From positions 124,001-188,000 of the forward strand of contig NZ_JHZE01000005.1 in NCBI RefSeq assembly GCF_000621085.1: a stretch of DNA of 64,000 nt, in the 5' to 3' direction. The position numbers and the translations under genes are program-made. The notes below the pieces were generated by a model. It ran no database searches. It had not been told where the DNA came from and worked only from the letters and a program-made list of their open reading frames with translations. The DNA is from Mycoplasmopsis gallinarum DSM 19816. Its GTDB lineage: Bacteria; Bacillota_I; Bacilli_A; Mycoplasmatales; Metamycoplasmataceae. Of this stretch, positions 41,554 through 53,955 are shown piece by piece (position 1 is the stretch's first letter; each line of letters starts with the position of its first letter).

Positions 41554-42375
41554 ATGCATTCAAATTCAGAAATTGAACTATGTAATGAAATTGAAACAAG
41601 ACAGGCAAAAAACTTTGAATTATTATTAGAATTTGATCAAATTTGCAAAGCAAATAACTTATTTTATACATTAGCTTATGGAACTGCTTTGGGAGCTATT
41701 CGTGATCAAAATTTAATTCCTTGAGATTGTGATATTGATGTAATTATTGATTTAAAAACATATGAATTTTTGAAAAAACATTATGCAAATCGAATTTTAG
41801 ATAATCAATATTCTCATCATTGTTATCAATTTCCACGCTTCATTTTTCCAAATGATGTGGATGAAAAAAATGAAAAACCAATATTCATAGATATGTTTAT
41901 TTTAATTCCTACCACAATAAAAAAAGTAAAAAAATATATTAATTCATTTAAAAATAAAGCTGATGCAACTAAAGGCTATTTCAATCGTAATATATTTTTT
42001 ATTCAACCCAAATTAATGAAATTTGTGCAAAAATTATTGAATTTTTTCTTATTTAAAAACAAAACATTAACTATTGACAGTTCAATAAATCAATTATTAG
42101 AATCAAATTGAAACAAAAACGACCCAGACAGTTTATATGTTTTAACTATTTGACCAAGTAATTTTAAAAAAATCAAAAATCAACATTTGTTGAAAAATAA
42201 ATATGTTTTAAACGGTTTGACAACAGTTTATATAAATAATCATCAATTTAGTTTTTTTAAAGATCAAGAAGCTATTATGGAACAATGATATGGTCCAAAT
42301 TGAAAAATTCCAATTCAAGAAAAAAACCGATATTTTTATGGCTATTATGAAAAAGGAAAGAAAAAAGCAGACTAG
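41554..42375 (+). CDS. LicD-family phosphotransferase
   Basis: 273 residues. LicD nucleotidyltransferase-like core: YTLAYGTALGAIRDQNLIPWDCDIDV (DxD with Trp from TGA), then PRFIF and FIDMFIL. C-terminal WYGPNWKIP. LicD enzymes transfer phosphocholine or similar groups to glycans. Mates with the LicA-like kinase at 37737. The upstream ATG 41533 overlaps the promoter and is rejected. Confidence 0.85.
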
Positions 42376-42392
42376 ATTAATCTGCTTTTTTT
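42363..42392. terminator. Bidirectional terminator, licD / pepC
   Basis: AAAAGCAGA and TCTGCTTTT stem, 9-base loop, T run after. Overlaps the licD stop and lies eight bases from the pepC stop. Confidence 0.88.
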
Positions 42393-42399
42393 GAATTTA

Positions 42400-43716
42400 T
42401 TAAGACAAAATATCTCATGGTTCAATGAAAATTGGCTCTTGTTTTAAGGCTTCAAGTACATCTGGATTTACATATTTAGGATTAACAATAGCGGCAAAAA
42501 CATATTCATCAAATCATTCATCAGACATTGAAAAATAGCCTTTATTTCCTTTTTGATCTCCTCAAGAGTTTTCAATTTCTCATTTAATTGGTTTCCCACT
42601 TATATCTAAATCTACTCCTACTAAAGTCATTGCATGAGTTGGAGAAGTAATTCGATAATTTAATCGATCAGCTTTTGATAAATCATTAAAAGGTCTTAAA
42701 GTTTGATCGATTAAGTATAAATTTGTATCCATTATTCCAGTTTGTACATCACTAAATTTTGAAACATCGCAATCAAATCAAACTGGTTCATTATTTTCTA
42801 ATGATTTTATAATAGCTTGTTTAATCTCTTGAATATTAGTATTAATTGAACTTAAAGTTTTTTCCTCAATAACTGATTTAAAGTATTTTGACACCAATAA
42901 ACGATTTTTTGGATATTTATTTCTTGGATCATCCAATAAATTAACATAATTTATAAACTGATTATCTGTATATTTATTTAAAAATGTTAATGGATCTAAG
43001 TTTTCAATTAAGTGAAATTTTTTATCTTTATCGCGGTACTCTAAAGTGAAATTTTGAGGAGGCAAACCAAAAACTTTAGCATTAATTTCAAATAATCTAT
43101 CTAAAGCAAGTTGCTTAAATTCTTCTGCTTGAATCATTTTATTTTCAAGCACTAATTTTTTTAATTTCTTAATTGTACTTACGATATGCACCATGATAAC
43201 ATCGTTGTAAACTGTTGTATTTTCAGAATTAAAAGTTTCAGGCATTGTTTGTTTTGGCACAATACCATATTTTTTAATTAAACCTTGGGCTCATTCTCAA
43301 AAACCACCATCAGAAAGAGAAGATTCAACTAACATTTGAAATAATCTATCATCAAAGTCTAAATTGGGATTGGCGATAATATTTTCAAATAAATTGTTAG
43401 CTTTTTCCATTTTGTCTCAGAAAAGCAAATAGTTTTGTGATAATTCAAAATTATCAATATTTAATTTTTCAGCTACTTGCACCTTTAAAATATTTAAAGC
43501 AGAAAAAATTCAACAACGACCTGAATTTTTTTGATTAGTCATTCCTACTTTTTTGCTCTCAAGTGAGAATTCAAAATTATGTTTTCTTAACATATCATTA
43601 TTAAAAGTTGCATTTTTAATTCCATTTTTAGTAATGGCACTTTCAATTATTTTATTTTGATTATTATTTTGATATTTTTGATAAAACTTTTTTATCATTT
43701 CAGTACTTATTTTCAT
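42400..43716 (-). CDS. pepC: Cysteine aminopeptidase, C1B (PepC/bleomycin hydrolase)
   Basis: 438 residues, AAGGAGAAAT before ATG 43716, several TGA Trp. Papain-like triad: NQKNSGRCWIFSALN (Cys68), SPTHAMTLVGVD (His near 367) and WEIENSWGD (Asn near 389). Cytoplasmic aminopeptidase that trims peptides; cage-forming in the family. Its last residues (PWDILS) extend past the core, where the self-compartmentalising arm sits. Follows the DUF31 protease on the same strand, 12 bases away. Confidence 0.93.
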
Positions 43717-43728
43717 ATTTCTCCTTAT

Positions 43729-46074
43729 TTATAAGCTTTTTGGGAATAATTTCGTTCCAAATTCTAAACCATAAACATCAATTAATCTTTGTCTATATGA
43801 CTGAATTTGATGTGGATATTTATTTTTATCTGTCCCGTCAATTAAATTGTATTTTTCGACTATTTTATATTTGTTTGTATTATAGCCTGCAGGTCATTTC
43901 ATTACCACATTTTGACTAAATAATATATATAACGCCGAATTTAATGTAACTAATTTATTATTTTCTCTGAAATTTTTACTTCCTTTATTACCAAATAATA
44001 GGCCAATTGGTAAGCCTTGTTCATTAATTAATAATGATCCACTTGCTCCGCCTCTAACTTCAGTATTTTGATAAGTTGCATAATAAATTCCGTAATTTTT
44101 TAAACTAATTCCATCGAAATTAATTTCTTTTTCTTTACCAAAAGTTATGCCATGCCAACTATTTATATCTTCTCAATGATTATTATTTCAATTTAAATTA
44201 GCATAGTTTTCTTTTGAAATGTTTGAAATAAATTCATGTCTTGGAACTTCAGTATTAAACGGATATCCATAGAAAAAGACTTTGGTTGGTTCGTTAGTAT
44301 AGTAATAAATATCTTTAAAATTTTGAATATAACTATTAATATTGTAAATTTCATTAATAGTGTTTATAGAATTCAATTCATTAGTATTGTTTTTATAACC
44401 AATTAAATTATTCATTACTCAATTCACTGAACCATAATCTAAATTAGCATATGAATATTGATTATTAGACATTGTTCACTGATTTGTATTATTAGTGTAA
44501 ATTTCATATGATTTATTAAAGCTTGGTAGCATTGTGTTTTCAATAAAATCAGCTAATTTACCTGCATTGCCTCTAAAAAGTGGAATAGCGTTGTAAGTTG
44601 GGCTATTGCGTAATCTATCTAAATCAACATCTCATTCAATTACTGCAAAATCAGCATAATGTTTAACATTTTGAAACTCTTCAGTTAAAGCACTTTTATT
44701 CATAAAATCAACGGCTTCGAAAAATACTTTAGGCTTATTTATAGCATTTTTATCAAAAGCAGCATATTGCATTTCATAACTATTTAAATCATTGAAATTT
44801 TTTTTATAACCAAAAACAAATGTATCAATATCATGATTTTGACTTAATTTTGAACTTTGCAAATAAAGTGGATAGTCATCAGCAAAGACTAAATCTTGAA
44901 CTACATGATAATTGGTAGCAAAAAAGAGTTTATATTTCTTATCTTTTTCAGTTCCTAATTTTGCATAATCTAATAATCACATTGTTCCGGTAGTTAAACT
45001 TTTATTATTTTCTTCATTAGTAAATAAATATGAAAAACTCAAGGAACGATTGTAAATAGTTTTTAAATATTGATTATTATTTTGTCAATTTAAATTAAAG
45101 TTACTATTTTGATTTTCAAATTTAATTAAATTAGGATGGCTTTCATAAAAATCGTTAATTTGGTTTGCATTTAAAATTTGATTAGCAGAATAAATTTTAA
45201 AATTTGAAATATTTCTTTGAACAATATTGGAAACTAAATTTGAATCATATTTGCTTTTTAACCTGAAAGAAATTGTTAAATCTGTATCATTTTTTGTTAA
45301 ATTTAATACTTCAAATATGTATCTATTAGTATCTAAATTTTGAACTATTTTATATTGATTAAAGGTTGATAAATCTACATCTTGTAAATAAATTTGATTT
45401 TTATTTCTCATATCTAAATTTATTTTTAGACCAGCTTGATCAATTTCTTTTTTAGTAGCTAAAAAAGGGTTTTTAAAATTATTTAATCTAAAAGTTTTAA
45501 TTTTGCTATTTAAATTATTGATTTTTGAATTAATTCAATAGTCAAAACTAATTGAATGATTATCTGGATAAGTTAAATTTTGTATTTCAATTTCGTAAAT
45601 TTCATTATTAAAATTTTGAATTTCTAAATATGAATTTAAATTATTTAAATTTATTGTTTGATTAACAATTTCACTGTGATTAGGAATTGAAATAGATATA
45701 TTATCAACAACAGAATTAAGAATTTTCTTTTCTTTGACTATAGTAAGAAAATTATCAATAGTTATTGTTTTTAAATTTGAAAGTAAGTTTTTACTACTTA
45801 AATAAAAATTGATTTTTAAAGCTCCTAAATTGTCATCAGCTTCAAAATTTAATCCCACTATTTGATATTTTTCTGCATCATAATTGCTAAAAACAATCTG
45901 ATCTTTATGAACGTTTGAAGGCAAAAGATCTTTATTTGCTATTGTGATTTGAATATTATTTCAAGTCTCTTGTAATTCATTTTTTTCTTGATCAACAAGA
46001 TCGAATTGACAATTTGTGGCAATCAATGGTAGTGAGAAAGTGCCTAATGATAATAAATGCCATCTTTTTTTCAT
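43729..46074 (-). CDS. DUF31 lipoprotein serine protease (MIP-like)
   Basis: 781 residues with many TGA Trp. Signal peptide MKKRWHLLSLGTFSLPLIATNC with Cys at the lipobox, so surface-anchored. The N-terminal half is beta-rich and repetitive (three similar ~100-residue LNLN... blocks). The C-terminal DUF31 domain is a trypsin-like protease: FATNYHVVQDLV (His390), HYADFAVIEWDVD (Asp475), RGGASGSLLIN (Ser678). The same fold occurs in the immunoglobulin protease MIP. No partner MIB-type binding protein is seen nearby, so the target is unknown. Followed by pepC: extracellular cleavage then peptide use is plausible. Confidence 0.87.
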
Positions 46075-46162
46075 TTTATTCCTTTATAACTGCTATAACC
46101 AATTATTTATATAAAATGTGGTAAAATTTATAATAAGTATTTTATTAAATAAAAGAGGTTTT

Positions 46163-47530
46163 ATGCAATACCAAACAATTAAAAATATTTTATTAAATTC
46201 TCAAAATTTTGACGCTCAAAAGATTATTTTAAAGGGTTGAGTTACATCTAATAGGGGAAATAAAAAAATTAGATTTATTTCTTTAAATGATGGTTCAACA
46301 GTCGAATCATTGCAAATTGTTTTAAAAGACAACAAAGATATCGTTTTTGATTTTGAATTGCTTGACAAAATTCATTTAGGTGCAGCAATTAATGTTGAAG
46401 GAATTTTACACTATACACCTGAAGGCAAACAAACAATTGAACTTGAGGCTTCTAAAATTGATTTATTAAAAGATACTGATAGTGATTATCCAATTCAAAA
46501 ACAAGAAATCAATTTAGAAACTTTAAGAGAAATTCCTCATTTAAGACACAGAACTAACGTTTTAAGAGCGGTATTTTTGATCAGATCTACTTTAGCTTTT
46601 GAAATTCATAAATATTTCCAAGCACATAACTTTATGTATTTTAATGCTCCAATTATTACAAGTAATGACGGAGAAGGGGCTGGAGAAACTTTTTTTGTTA
46701 ATGATGGAAACAGTAAAAATCCATTCTTTGGCACAAATAAAGCAACTTTAGGAGTAACGGGCCAATTGCATGGAGAAAGTTATGCAACTGGATTTAATAA
46801 AATTTATACCTTTGCACCTACATTTAGAGCGGAACACTCAAATACCAAAAAGCATGCTGCAGAATTTTGAATGATTGAACCAGAAGTAGCTTTTTATGAT
46901 TTAAAAGATGCAATTAATTTAGCTGATGATTTATTAAAAACTGTTATCAAAAACACAATTGAAAAACATCCACAAGAATTTAAATATTTGGTTGAAAATG
47001 TTGACGCTAACTTATTAGAAAAATTGAATAATTTCATCAATACTAAATTATCTATTATTGATTATCGTGATGCAATTCAAAAATTAGCAGAAGTTAAAGA
47101 TATTTTTGAAGAAAAAAACATTCACTTTGGTTTAGATTTAGGAACTGAACATGAAAGATATATTTCAGAAAAATTATTCAATGGTCCAGTCGCAGTAATT
47201 AACTTCCCTAAAGAATTTAAAGCTTTTTACATGTATCAAAATGATGATAATGAAACAGTTGCAGCTTTTGATTTATTAGTACCGGGAATTGGTGAATTAA
47301 TTGGTGGAAGCCAAAGAGAAGCAAGATATGATAAATTGTTAAATAGAATTAATGAAGTTGGTATCAATCAAGAAGATTTACAATGATATTTAGACTTGCG
47401 TCGTTTTGGAGATTCTGGTTCTGCTGGTTTTGGAATTGGTTTTGAAAGATTAGTAATGTATGTAACAGGAGTAGATAACATTAGAGATGTTATTCCATAC
47501 CCAAGAACTTCTGGCAATATTAAAATGTAG
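46163..47530 (+). CDS. asnS: Asparaginyl-tRNA synthetase
   Basis: 455 residues. AAGAGG precedes ATG 46163. Class II enzyme: OB-fold domain ([24 protein letters not shown]), motif 1 region, motif 2 [21 protein letters not shown], motif 3 [13 protein letters not shown]. Several TGA Trp. Divergent from the DUF31 protease gene. Cells with asnS and a normal tRNA-Asn do not need GatCAB for Asn. Confidence 0.96.
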
Positions 47531-47536
47531 GTAAGC

Positions 47537-48541
47537 ATGAAATTAAGCATAATTAGCCCAAATATTAATAATTCTAAAATTTTAGATGATTTTCTTGATG
47601 ATTTAAAAAATCAAGAAAATCAAGATTTTGAAATTATTTTATCTTTAAATTCTTTAGCTAAATCTTTAATTAACGTTGTGCAAAAACATTTTGCAACTTT
47701 TGGTTCAAGATTAAAATTCATTTTAAATAATCATAAAATTAAGTATCAAGAACAAATATTTGCAGCTTTTGAAATGGTAAAAGCTGACTATTTCACAATT
47801 ATTAATTATGAAAACAAGTTGCGCAGTTCATATATTTTACGTTTAGTAGAAAAAATTGATTCAGCACAAACCGATATTATCGAAATTAAACCTAGATTTA
47901 TTGATGAAGTTACTATTAAACCGAAGGGCAGAATTAAAGAAAATTTCAAATTTGATTTAAAAGAACATCCTGAAATTATTGCTTTTAGTTTTCCTACAAT
48001 CACTAATAAAATTTTCAAGAAAAATTTGATTCAAAATTTACAAACTTTAAAATTGGAGAATTTGGTTGATAATAAATTTGCACTCATTATTAATTATTTA
48101 CTTTTAATTAATGCTAAAACTTATCAATATTTCGATAAAAGAATAATAAGAGAGAAAGTAGATAAAAATATTTCAATTAATTTAGACGCTTATCAACAAG
48201 AGTGACAGTTTTTAAATAATTATTTAGAAAATAATGATATTCAGTTAGCAAATGAAATTGCCTATGCAAAAAAATATTTTTTCAATATTTGATTAATGGC
48301 TTTCATTTATGAATTAAGCAGCACTAGATTAATGAATAAAACATTTCATTCAAAAACTAAAGAACGTTTTATTAACGCTTTACAAAAATTAATTCAACTA
48401 GTACAAAAAGAACAAGAAAAAGATATCAATTTTTATAATACGAATGTTTATTTAATTAACAATTCAAATTTGAATGAAACTAAATTTATTAAAAGTAAAA
48501 TTACCAAAAAATTAATTAAAGAAATTTTTAATGAACTTTAA
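47537..48541 (+). CDS. Glycosyltransferase family 2-like protein
   Basis: 334 residues, starting six bases after asnS. N-terminal GT-A fold: MKLSIISPNINNSKILDDFLDDL then DFEIILSLN and FTIINYENKL where family 2 usually has DxD; the Asp pair is replaced (NYEN), so activity is uncertain. The C-terminal half is helical. No membrane segment. Possible role in surface glycan or glycolipid synthesis. Confidence 0.65.
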
Positions 48542-48647
48542 ATATCAATTAAGCATTTAAAAAAAGCTAATTGATATTTTTATGTATTTTTGATAATTAA
48601 TATTAATTAATAAAAAGAATATAATTTAACTTATATATGGGGTGGTT
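48542..48647 (+). other. Intergenic region with terminator-like hairpin
   Basis: AATATCAATTAGC and GCTAATTGATATT (48541-48580) form a strong stem with a T-rich tail: terminator of the asnS-glycosyltransferase unit. A TATAAT-like box lies at 48619-48625 before the RDD gene. Confidence 0.7.
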
Positions 48648-49301
48648 GTGCATAAAAATATTTCTGTTTTTCCAAGATTATTAACTGGAATAATAGATTT
48701 TGGTCTTTTTCTGGGTTTAATCATAATTAATTATTATTTTTTAATTGTTTGACAAGTGAAAATTAATATCAATCATTTTTATTATTTTTTATTTTTTAGT
48801 TCAATTATTGCTGCAATTCTTTTTATTTGAATTCCTTTGTTTTTTCAAGCCAGAACAATTGGAATGTTAATCTTAAGAACACAATTTTTGCCCGTTAAAA
48901 AAGAAATATCAACCATTAAATTAGTATTAAAAAAAGCGCAATTAACTTTTTTCATGTGATTATTATTGGTAATTATTTTTTTAATCACTGTCAGACCTGA
49001 TAATTTTCATGAATTTAGCAAATATCATCAAAACTTTAATTACCGAGACTGAAGTTTAAATATAGGCTTAAGAACAATTTCTTCTTTATTAGGATTATGA
49101 ATATTATTGACTTTTATTAATTTATTTTCAGTCATTTGAAGTATCAAAAATTTGAGTTTATTAGATAAATTAACTGAAACAAGACTTGTCTGAATTAAAC
49201 ATTTTGAAAATAAAGAAAAACTTGAAAATGTGAAATTAATTCCCTATAAAAAGAAAAATCAAGAAATTATTTGACATATTAAAAGGAGCGAAGATGAATA
49301 G
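48648..49301 (+). CDS. RDD-family membrane protein
   Basis: 217 residues, GTG start 48648 after GGGGTGG, many TGA Trp. FPRLLTGIIDFGLFLG (the R...D signature of helix 1), a second helix near 45-70, RTIGMLILRTQFLP (RDD box), and two further helices. Basic C-terminus. Function of RDD proteins is poorly known. Its end carries the AAAGGAG site for pcrA and overlaps it by 8 bases. Confidence 0.82.
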
Positions 49302-51477
49302 GAAAGAAGATATTTTAAGAGATTTAAATGAAGATCAATTAGAAGCATTATTGTATTTTGATGGACCTTTAAGAATTATTGCTGGAGCAGGAAGTGGTAA
49401 AACTAGAGTTTTAACTAGAAAAATTGCTTATTTAATTAATGTTTTAGGTATTCATCCAAGTCAAATTTTAGCTTTAACTTTTACTAATAAAGCCGCTAAT
49501 GAAATGAATGAAAGAGTAAAACAATATGTAGGTGAAGATTCTGATAAAGCAGAAATTAGCACTTTTCACTCATTATGCGCAAAAATTTTAAGAGTTGAAG
49601 CAAAGCATCTTGGATATAAAAACGATTTTCAAATTATTGATGATTCAGATAAAAAATTTATTTTAGGTGAAATTTATAAAGCACATAATTTATCTGCTCA
49701 AGAATTAAATTTTAGAAATGTAATAACTACTTTTTCACTAGCAAAAAATGCTAATTTATCAGCCGATGAATTGTTAAGCAAATTAAATGATTTAGAACCT
49801 GAAAATTATCAAACTAATGTTTTAATTGTCAAAATGTTTGAGGAATATAATTTAATGCTTCAAAAACAAAAATATTTTGATTTTGATGACTTAATTATTC
49901 AAGTAAATAATTTATTTAATAAATTTCCTGAAATTGCCACTAAATGAAGTCAAAAATACGATTTTATTTTGGTTGATGAATTCCAAGATACTTCTAAAAT
50001 GCAATACGAGATTGTAAAAAAATTAATTTCTAAAAACGCACAAATTACAATTGTGGGTGATCCTGATCAGACAATTTATTCTTGACGTGGAGCTGATGTA
50101 AATTTAATTTTAAATTTTGAAAAAGATTTTCCGAATGCTAAAACTATTATTTTAAATACTAATTATCGTTCAACTAAATCAATTTTAAATGCAGCTAACA
50201 AATTAATTAAATATAATCAAAAACGTTATTCAAAAGATTTAGTAACTGATAATAGTGAAGGTGAAGAAATTGAATTTATTCATGCTTTTAGCGTAGAAGC
50301 AGAAGCAAGATGAGTAGTGCAAAAAATCAATGAACTAAAAAAGAAAAAAATTCAGTTAAAAAATATTGCTATTTTCTATCGTTCAAATTATTATTCACGC
50401 TCTTTTGAGGAAGAATTAATTAAAGAAAATATAAATTACAAAATTTTAAATGGCCAAAAATTCTTTGATCGCAAAGAAATCAAAGATGTTTTAGCCTTTT
50501 TAAGAGTTATTTACGATTCATCTGATATTTCATTACTTAGAATTATCAATACTCCTGCAAGAAAAATTGGCGAAGTTACTTTAAACAAAATTAAGGCTAA
50601 AGCAGTCGAAGAAAATTTAACTATTTATCAAACTTTAATTAGATTTGTGAAAGAATTAGATATTACTTACGAAGCAAAGAAAAATATTGTAGATTTTTTA
50701 AATTCTATTAATAAGCACAGACATTTAATTCTTAAAGGTAAACATCCATTTACCATAGTATTAAAGCACTTTTTAAAAGAAGTTGGTTATTTTGATTATT
50801 TAAATAATGATCCAGCTTTAAAAAGAACAGGTGAAGAAAATGTTCAAGAATTAATTAGATCAATGGAAACTTGAGAAACACAAAATCGCAATAAAAACCT
50901 TGCTGATTATTTAGCTGAAATTTCTCTTTATTCTGCGGGTGATGAATATGATAACGGAACTAATTATGTAACTTTAATGACGGTTCATTCAGCTAAGGGT
51001 CTTGAGTTCGATAATGTTTTTTTAGTTGGAATGAGTGAGCAAATTTTTCCGCATTATAAAGTTTTACTTTCTGACGATGAAAACAGTTTAGAGGAAGAAA
51101 GAAGATTAGCTTACGTAGCTATAACTAGAGCCAAAGATCGCTTATTTATAAGTGATAGTAGAGGTGCATTAAATATTAATCAAAAAGAAAAAAAACCTTC
51201 TAGATTTATTAAAGAAATGGGAATTGATTTAAACAAATTCATTTTACAAACAGGATCTATTAATTTAGATTTATTGGGTGAGACTGATGATGAAAAAATC
51301 AAGGAAATTAATAAAAAAATTATTCCAGGAGATATCATTAGCCACACAATGTATGGAGAAGGAACAGTTTTAGAAGTTAATCAAGATAACATTAGAGTAA
51401 AATTTGTTACTTCAGGAAGTGAAAAAACTTTATCAAAAAATCACCCATCAATTAGATTATTAAAAAACATTAATTAA
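49294..51477 (+). CDS. pcrA: ATP-dependent DNA helicase PcrA/UvrD
   Basis: 727 residues. SF1 helicase: [18 protein letters not shown], Walker [20 protein letters not shown], motif [26 protein letters not shown] (motif III, Trp TGA), [24 protein letters not shown] (motif V) and [14 protein letters not shown] (motif VI). Repair and displacement of RecA-type filaments or stalled transcription. The C-terminal tail with a GxGTV-type Tudor-like fold ([18 protein letters not shown]) can bind RNA polymerase. Confidence 0.96.
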
Positions 51478-51482
51478 AGATC

Positions 51483-53084
51483 ATGATTTTATCAATTGTT
51501 AATTTGTCACTAATTTTATTTTTCTTATTAAGCATTTTATTGATTTTAATTTTAGTAATTGTGATTAAAAAAATTAATATTTTTAATGCACGTTCTTTAA
51601 TCATTTTTAAAATTAATAAAAAAAGACAGGTTTTGATTCGTTTAAATCAAACGTCAACTTCAAAAAAAATGTTAAATCCTAATTACGGAATTAACACAAT
51701 TGAAAAATATTATGATTTAAGTAATTTTTTAAATCTTTTAGATATAGAAAGTCGAAAAATTATTCAAAATTACTTCAATCAAAATCAAACTTTAGAAAAA
51801 TTAAATTTAGAAGTTAATTTTAATAACATTAAAACAAATGATTTCACCAATTTCTTATTTAAAAATTTAAAAATCAAACAGAAAAAGACTTGATTTTTAA
51901 AAATTTTTCCAAATGTTGAAAATGAAAATGAATATTTTTGCTCATTAATGTTTAAAAATAAATTATTTAAAAGACCTAAAAATTTAATCAAGGTGCTGAA
52001 TAATGAAAAAGAATTTGAAAACAGAGTAAATGCAAATAATTATGCTTCAATTTTTGTAATTAATTTTAGTCATTGGTTAAATTTAGAAAACAAAAATGAT
52101 TTAATTCAAAAAATTGCTAATTTTTTAAAATTAAAAAATAATAAATATTTAGTTTCATTTCATAAAAATTTTTTATTTTTTTATCAAGAGCATAAAAGAA
52201 TTAATCAATTAAAAAAATGTAGAAATAAAAACGAAAAAAAGGTTACCACTTTTTATCAAGAACAAAATATTTATTTGAATGCTGATTTTAATTTAATTAC
52301 TTATTTAGAAAAAGATTCCAAGGAAAATTTTAATAATTTATTTGATAAGATTGATTACTTAATGTTCAATTTAATTAATAATCAAAATCATTTTTTATAT
52401 TCAATTTGAGATTTAGAAAATGATTTTACTGATTTTACTGATTTTCAAATCAAAAAAGAAATTTATGAAACTAAAAATAAAACTAATAATTTTAGTCAAA
52501 GTAGTTTTCCTTTAAAAAAATATGATGATGGGGCTTTGTTAAATATTAATTATATTAATTTATTAATACCAGGGCTTGGAATCAATGATTTGATATTTTT
52601 TAATAATATCCCATATTATCGCAATAAATTTATGTTTCTTTGAAATCAGTTTATTATCGAAAATAATAAAGCTGAAAAAATCTATTTTAATAGTTCAATT
52701 CAAACAATTTTCAAAGATATAAATAAATATAATAATTCAAATTTGAATTTAATTTTAAAAGTGCCTAAAAATCTGGATGAATTAAAAGAATTTTTTGATA
52801 ATTTAAAATTAATTAATAAAAATTCATATAATATTGTTTTATATATTGATTATATTAATGAATATTTAATAAATTATTTAAGAATGAATTTAGTCAATTC
52901 TCTAATCATTAGTTCAAAATTAACAAGAGAAATTAAATTTAAAAATGATATATATATTAAGATATTTAACTTAAATCAAATTTTAAATAATCACTGAAGA
53001 ATAATTTATGAGAATATTGATTTAAACTTAGATTCTGATACCATTAAAAAATTAAATATTAAATATTATTTGGATATGCAGTAG
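51483..53084 (+). CDS. Membrane-anchored protein, possibly degenerate GGDEF-EAL
   Basis: 533 residues with TGA Trp. N-terminal membrane helix (about 5-29), a soluble middle and a C-terminal half. Around residues 180-240, SIFVINFSHWLN followed by NDLIQKIANFLK and KYLVSFHKNFLFFYQ follows the helix-strand order of GGDEF domains without the GGDEF motif. Residues 395-500, KIYFNSSIQTIF, LILKVPKNLDELKEFFDNL and NIVLYIDYINEYLI..LIISSKL, follow EAL order but lack Glu-Ala-Leu and catalytic acids. No c-di-GMP chemistry is expected. Starts six bases after pcrA. Low certainty. Confidence 0.5.
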
Positions 53085-53094
53085 GAGAGATAGA

Positions 53095-53955
53095 ATGAAA
53101 AAAATTGGATTTATTTTAGATTCTTTTTCTTGTTTAACCGAAACAGAAGCTAATCAAAAAAATTATTATTTTATTCCTTTACGAGTTGATTTAGATGACA
53201 AAATTTATGAAGACGGAATAGATTTTAATCAAAAAGATTTGTTGGAATTAATTGCTAAAAGCCAGACTTATAAAACAAGTTTGCCAAAATTAACCACTAT
53301 TGAAGAAATTTTTCAAAAGGCTTCAAAAGAAAATGATTATGTAATTTATTTCCCAATTAATTCTTCTCTTTCCGGAACTTTTTCTGCCGCAAAAACAATT
53401 AGTCAAGATTTTAATAATATCTATGTAATTGACAATAATTTTGTTGGCATTCAATATGAAAAAGTTATTCAAAAAATTCAACAAATGAACCAAAATGGTG
53501 CAAATTTTGAAGAAATTTTAAATTTTATTAATAATATCCAAGATCAATTTTTAACTTATATTTTGCCACTCGATTTAAAATATGCAATTAATGGTGGAAG
53601 AGTGAATGGAATTAAAAAATTCTTTTTGCTTGGAATGTCAAAATTAAAACTAATGCCTTTTTTACGCTTTTCTAATAATGAAGTTGTAAATGCAGGAGTA
53701 GGTAGAAACATTAAAAGTGTAATTACTCAAATAATTGAAAAAATTCTTGAATTTACTAAGAGTACAACTAATGAACTTAAAGATAAGTTCGATTTAACCT
53801 TTATTTATGGAATTGATAATAAATTTAATAATGAAGTAATCAATATTGCAAAAGAGAATGATTTGGAAATAATTAATAGTCAAATCAATTCATCAATTAT
53901 TGCAATTCATACTGGTCCCGATGCTTTAGCTTTATCAATTATGCCTAAATTTTAA
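53095..53955 (+). CDS. DegV-family fatty-acid-binding protein
   Basis: 286 residues, AGGAGAGATAG before ATG. DegV fold: IGFILDSFSCLTETEA, YFIPLRVDLDDKIYEDG, SSLSGTFSAAKT (lipid carboxylate site), INGGRVNGIKKFF and HTGPDALALS. In other bacteria it presents fatty acids to FakA kinase. Eleven bases after the preceding gene. Confidence 0.92.
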   Translation: MKKIGFILDSFSCLTETEANQKNYYFIPLRVDLDDKIYEDGIDFNQKDLLELIAKSQTYKTSLPKLTTIEEIFQKASKENDYVIYFPINSSLSGTFSAAKTISQDFNNIYVIDNNFVGIQYEKVIQKIQQMNQNGANFEEILNFINNIQDQFLTYILPLDLKYAINGGRVNGIKKFFLLGMSKLKLMPFLRFSNNEVVNAGVGRNIKSVITQIIEKILEFTKSTTNELKDKFDLTFIYGIDNKFNNEVINIAKENDLEIINSQINSSIIAIHTGPDALALSIMPKF

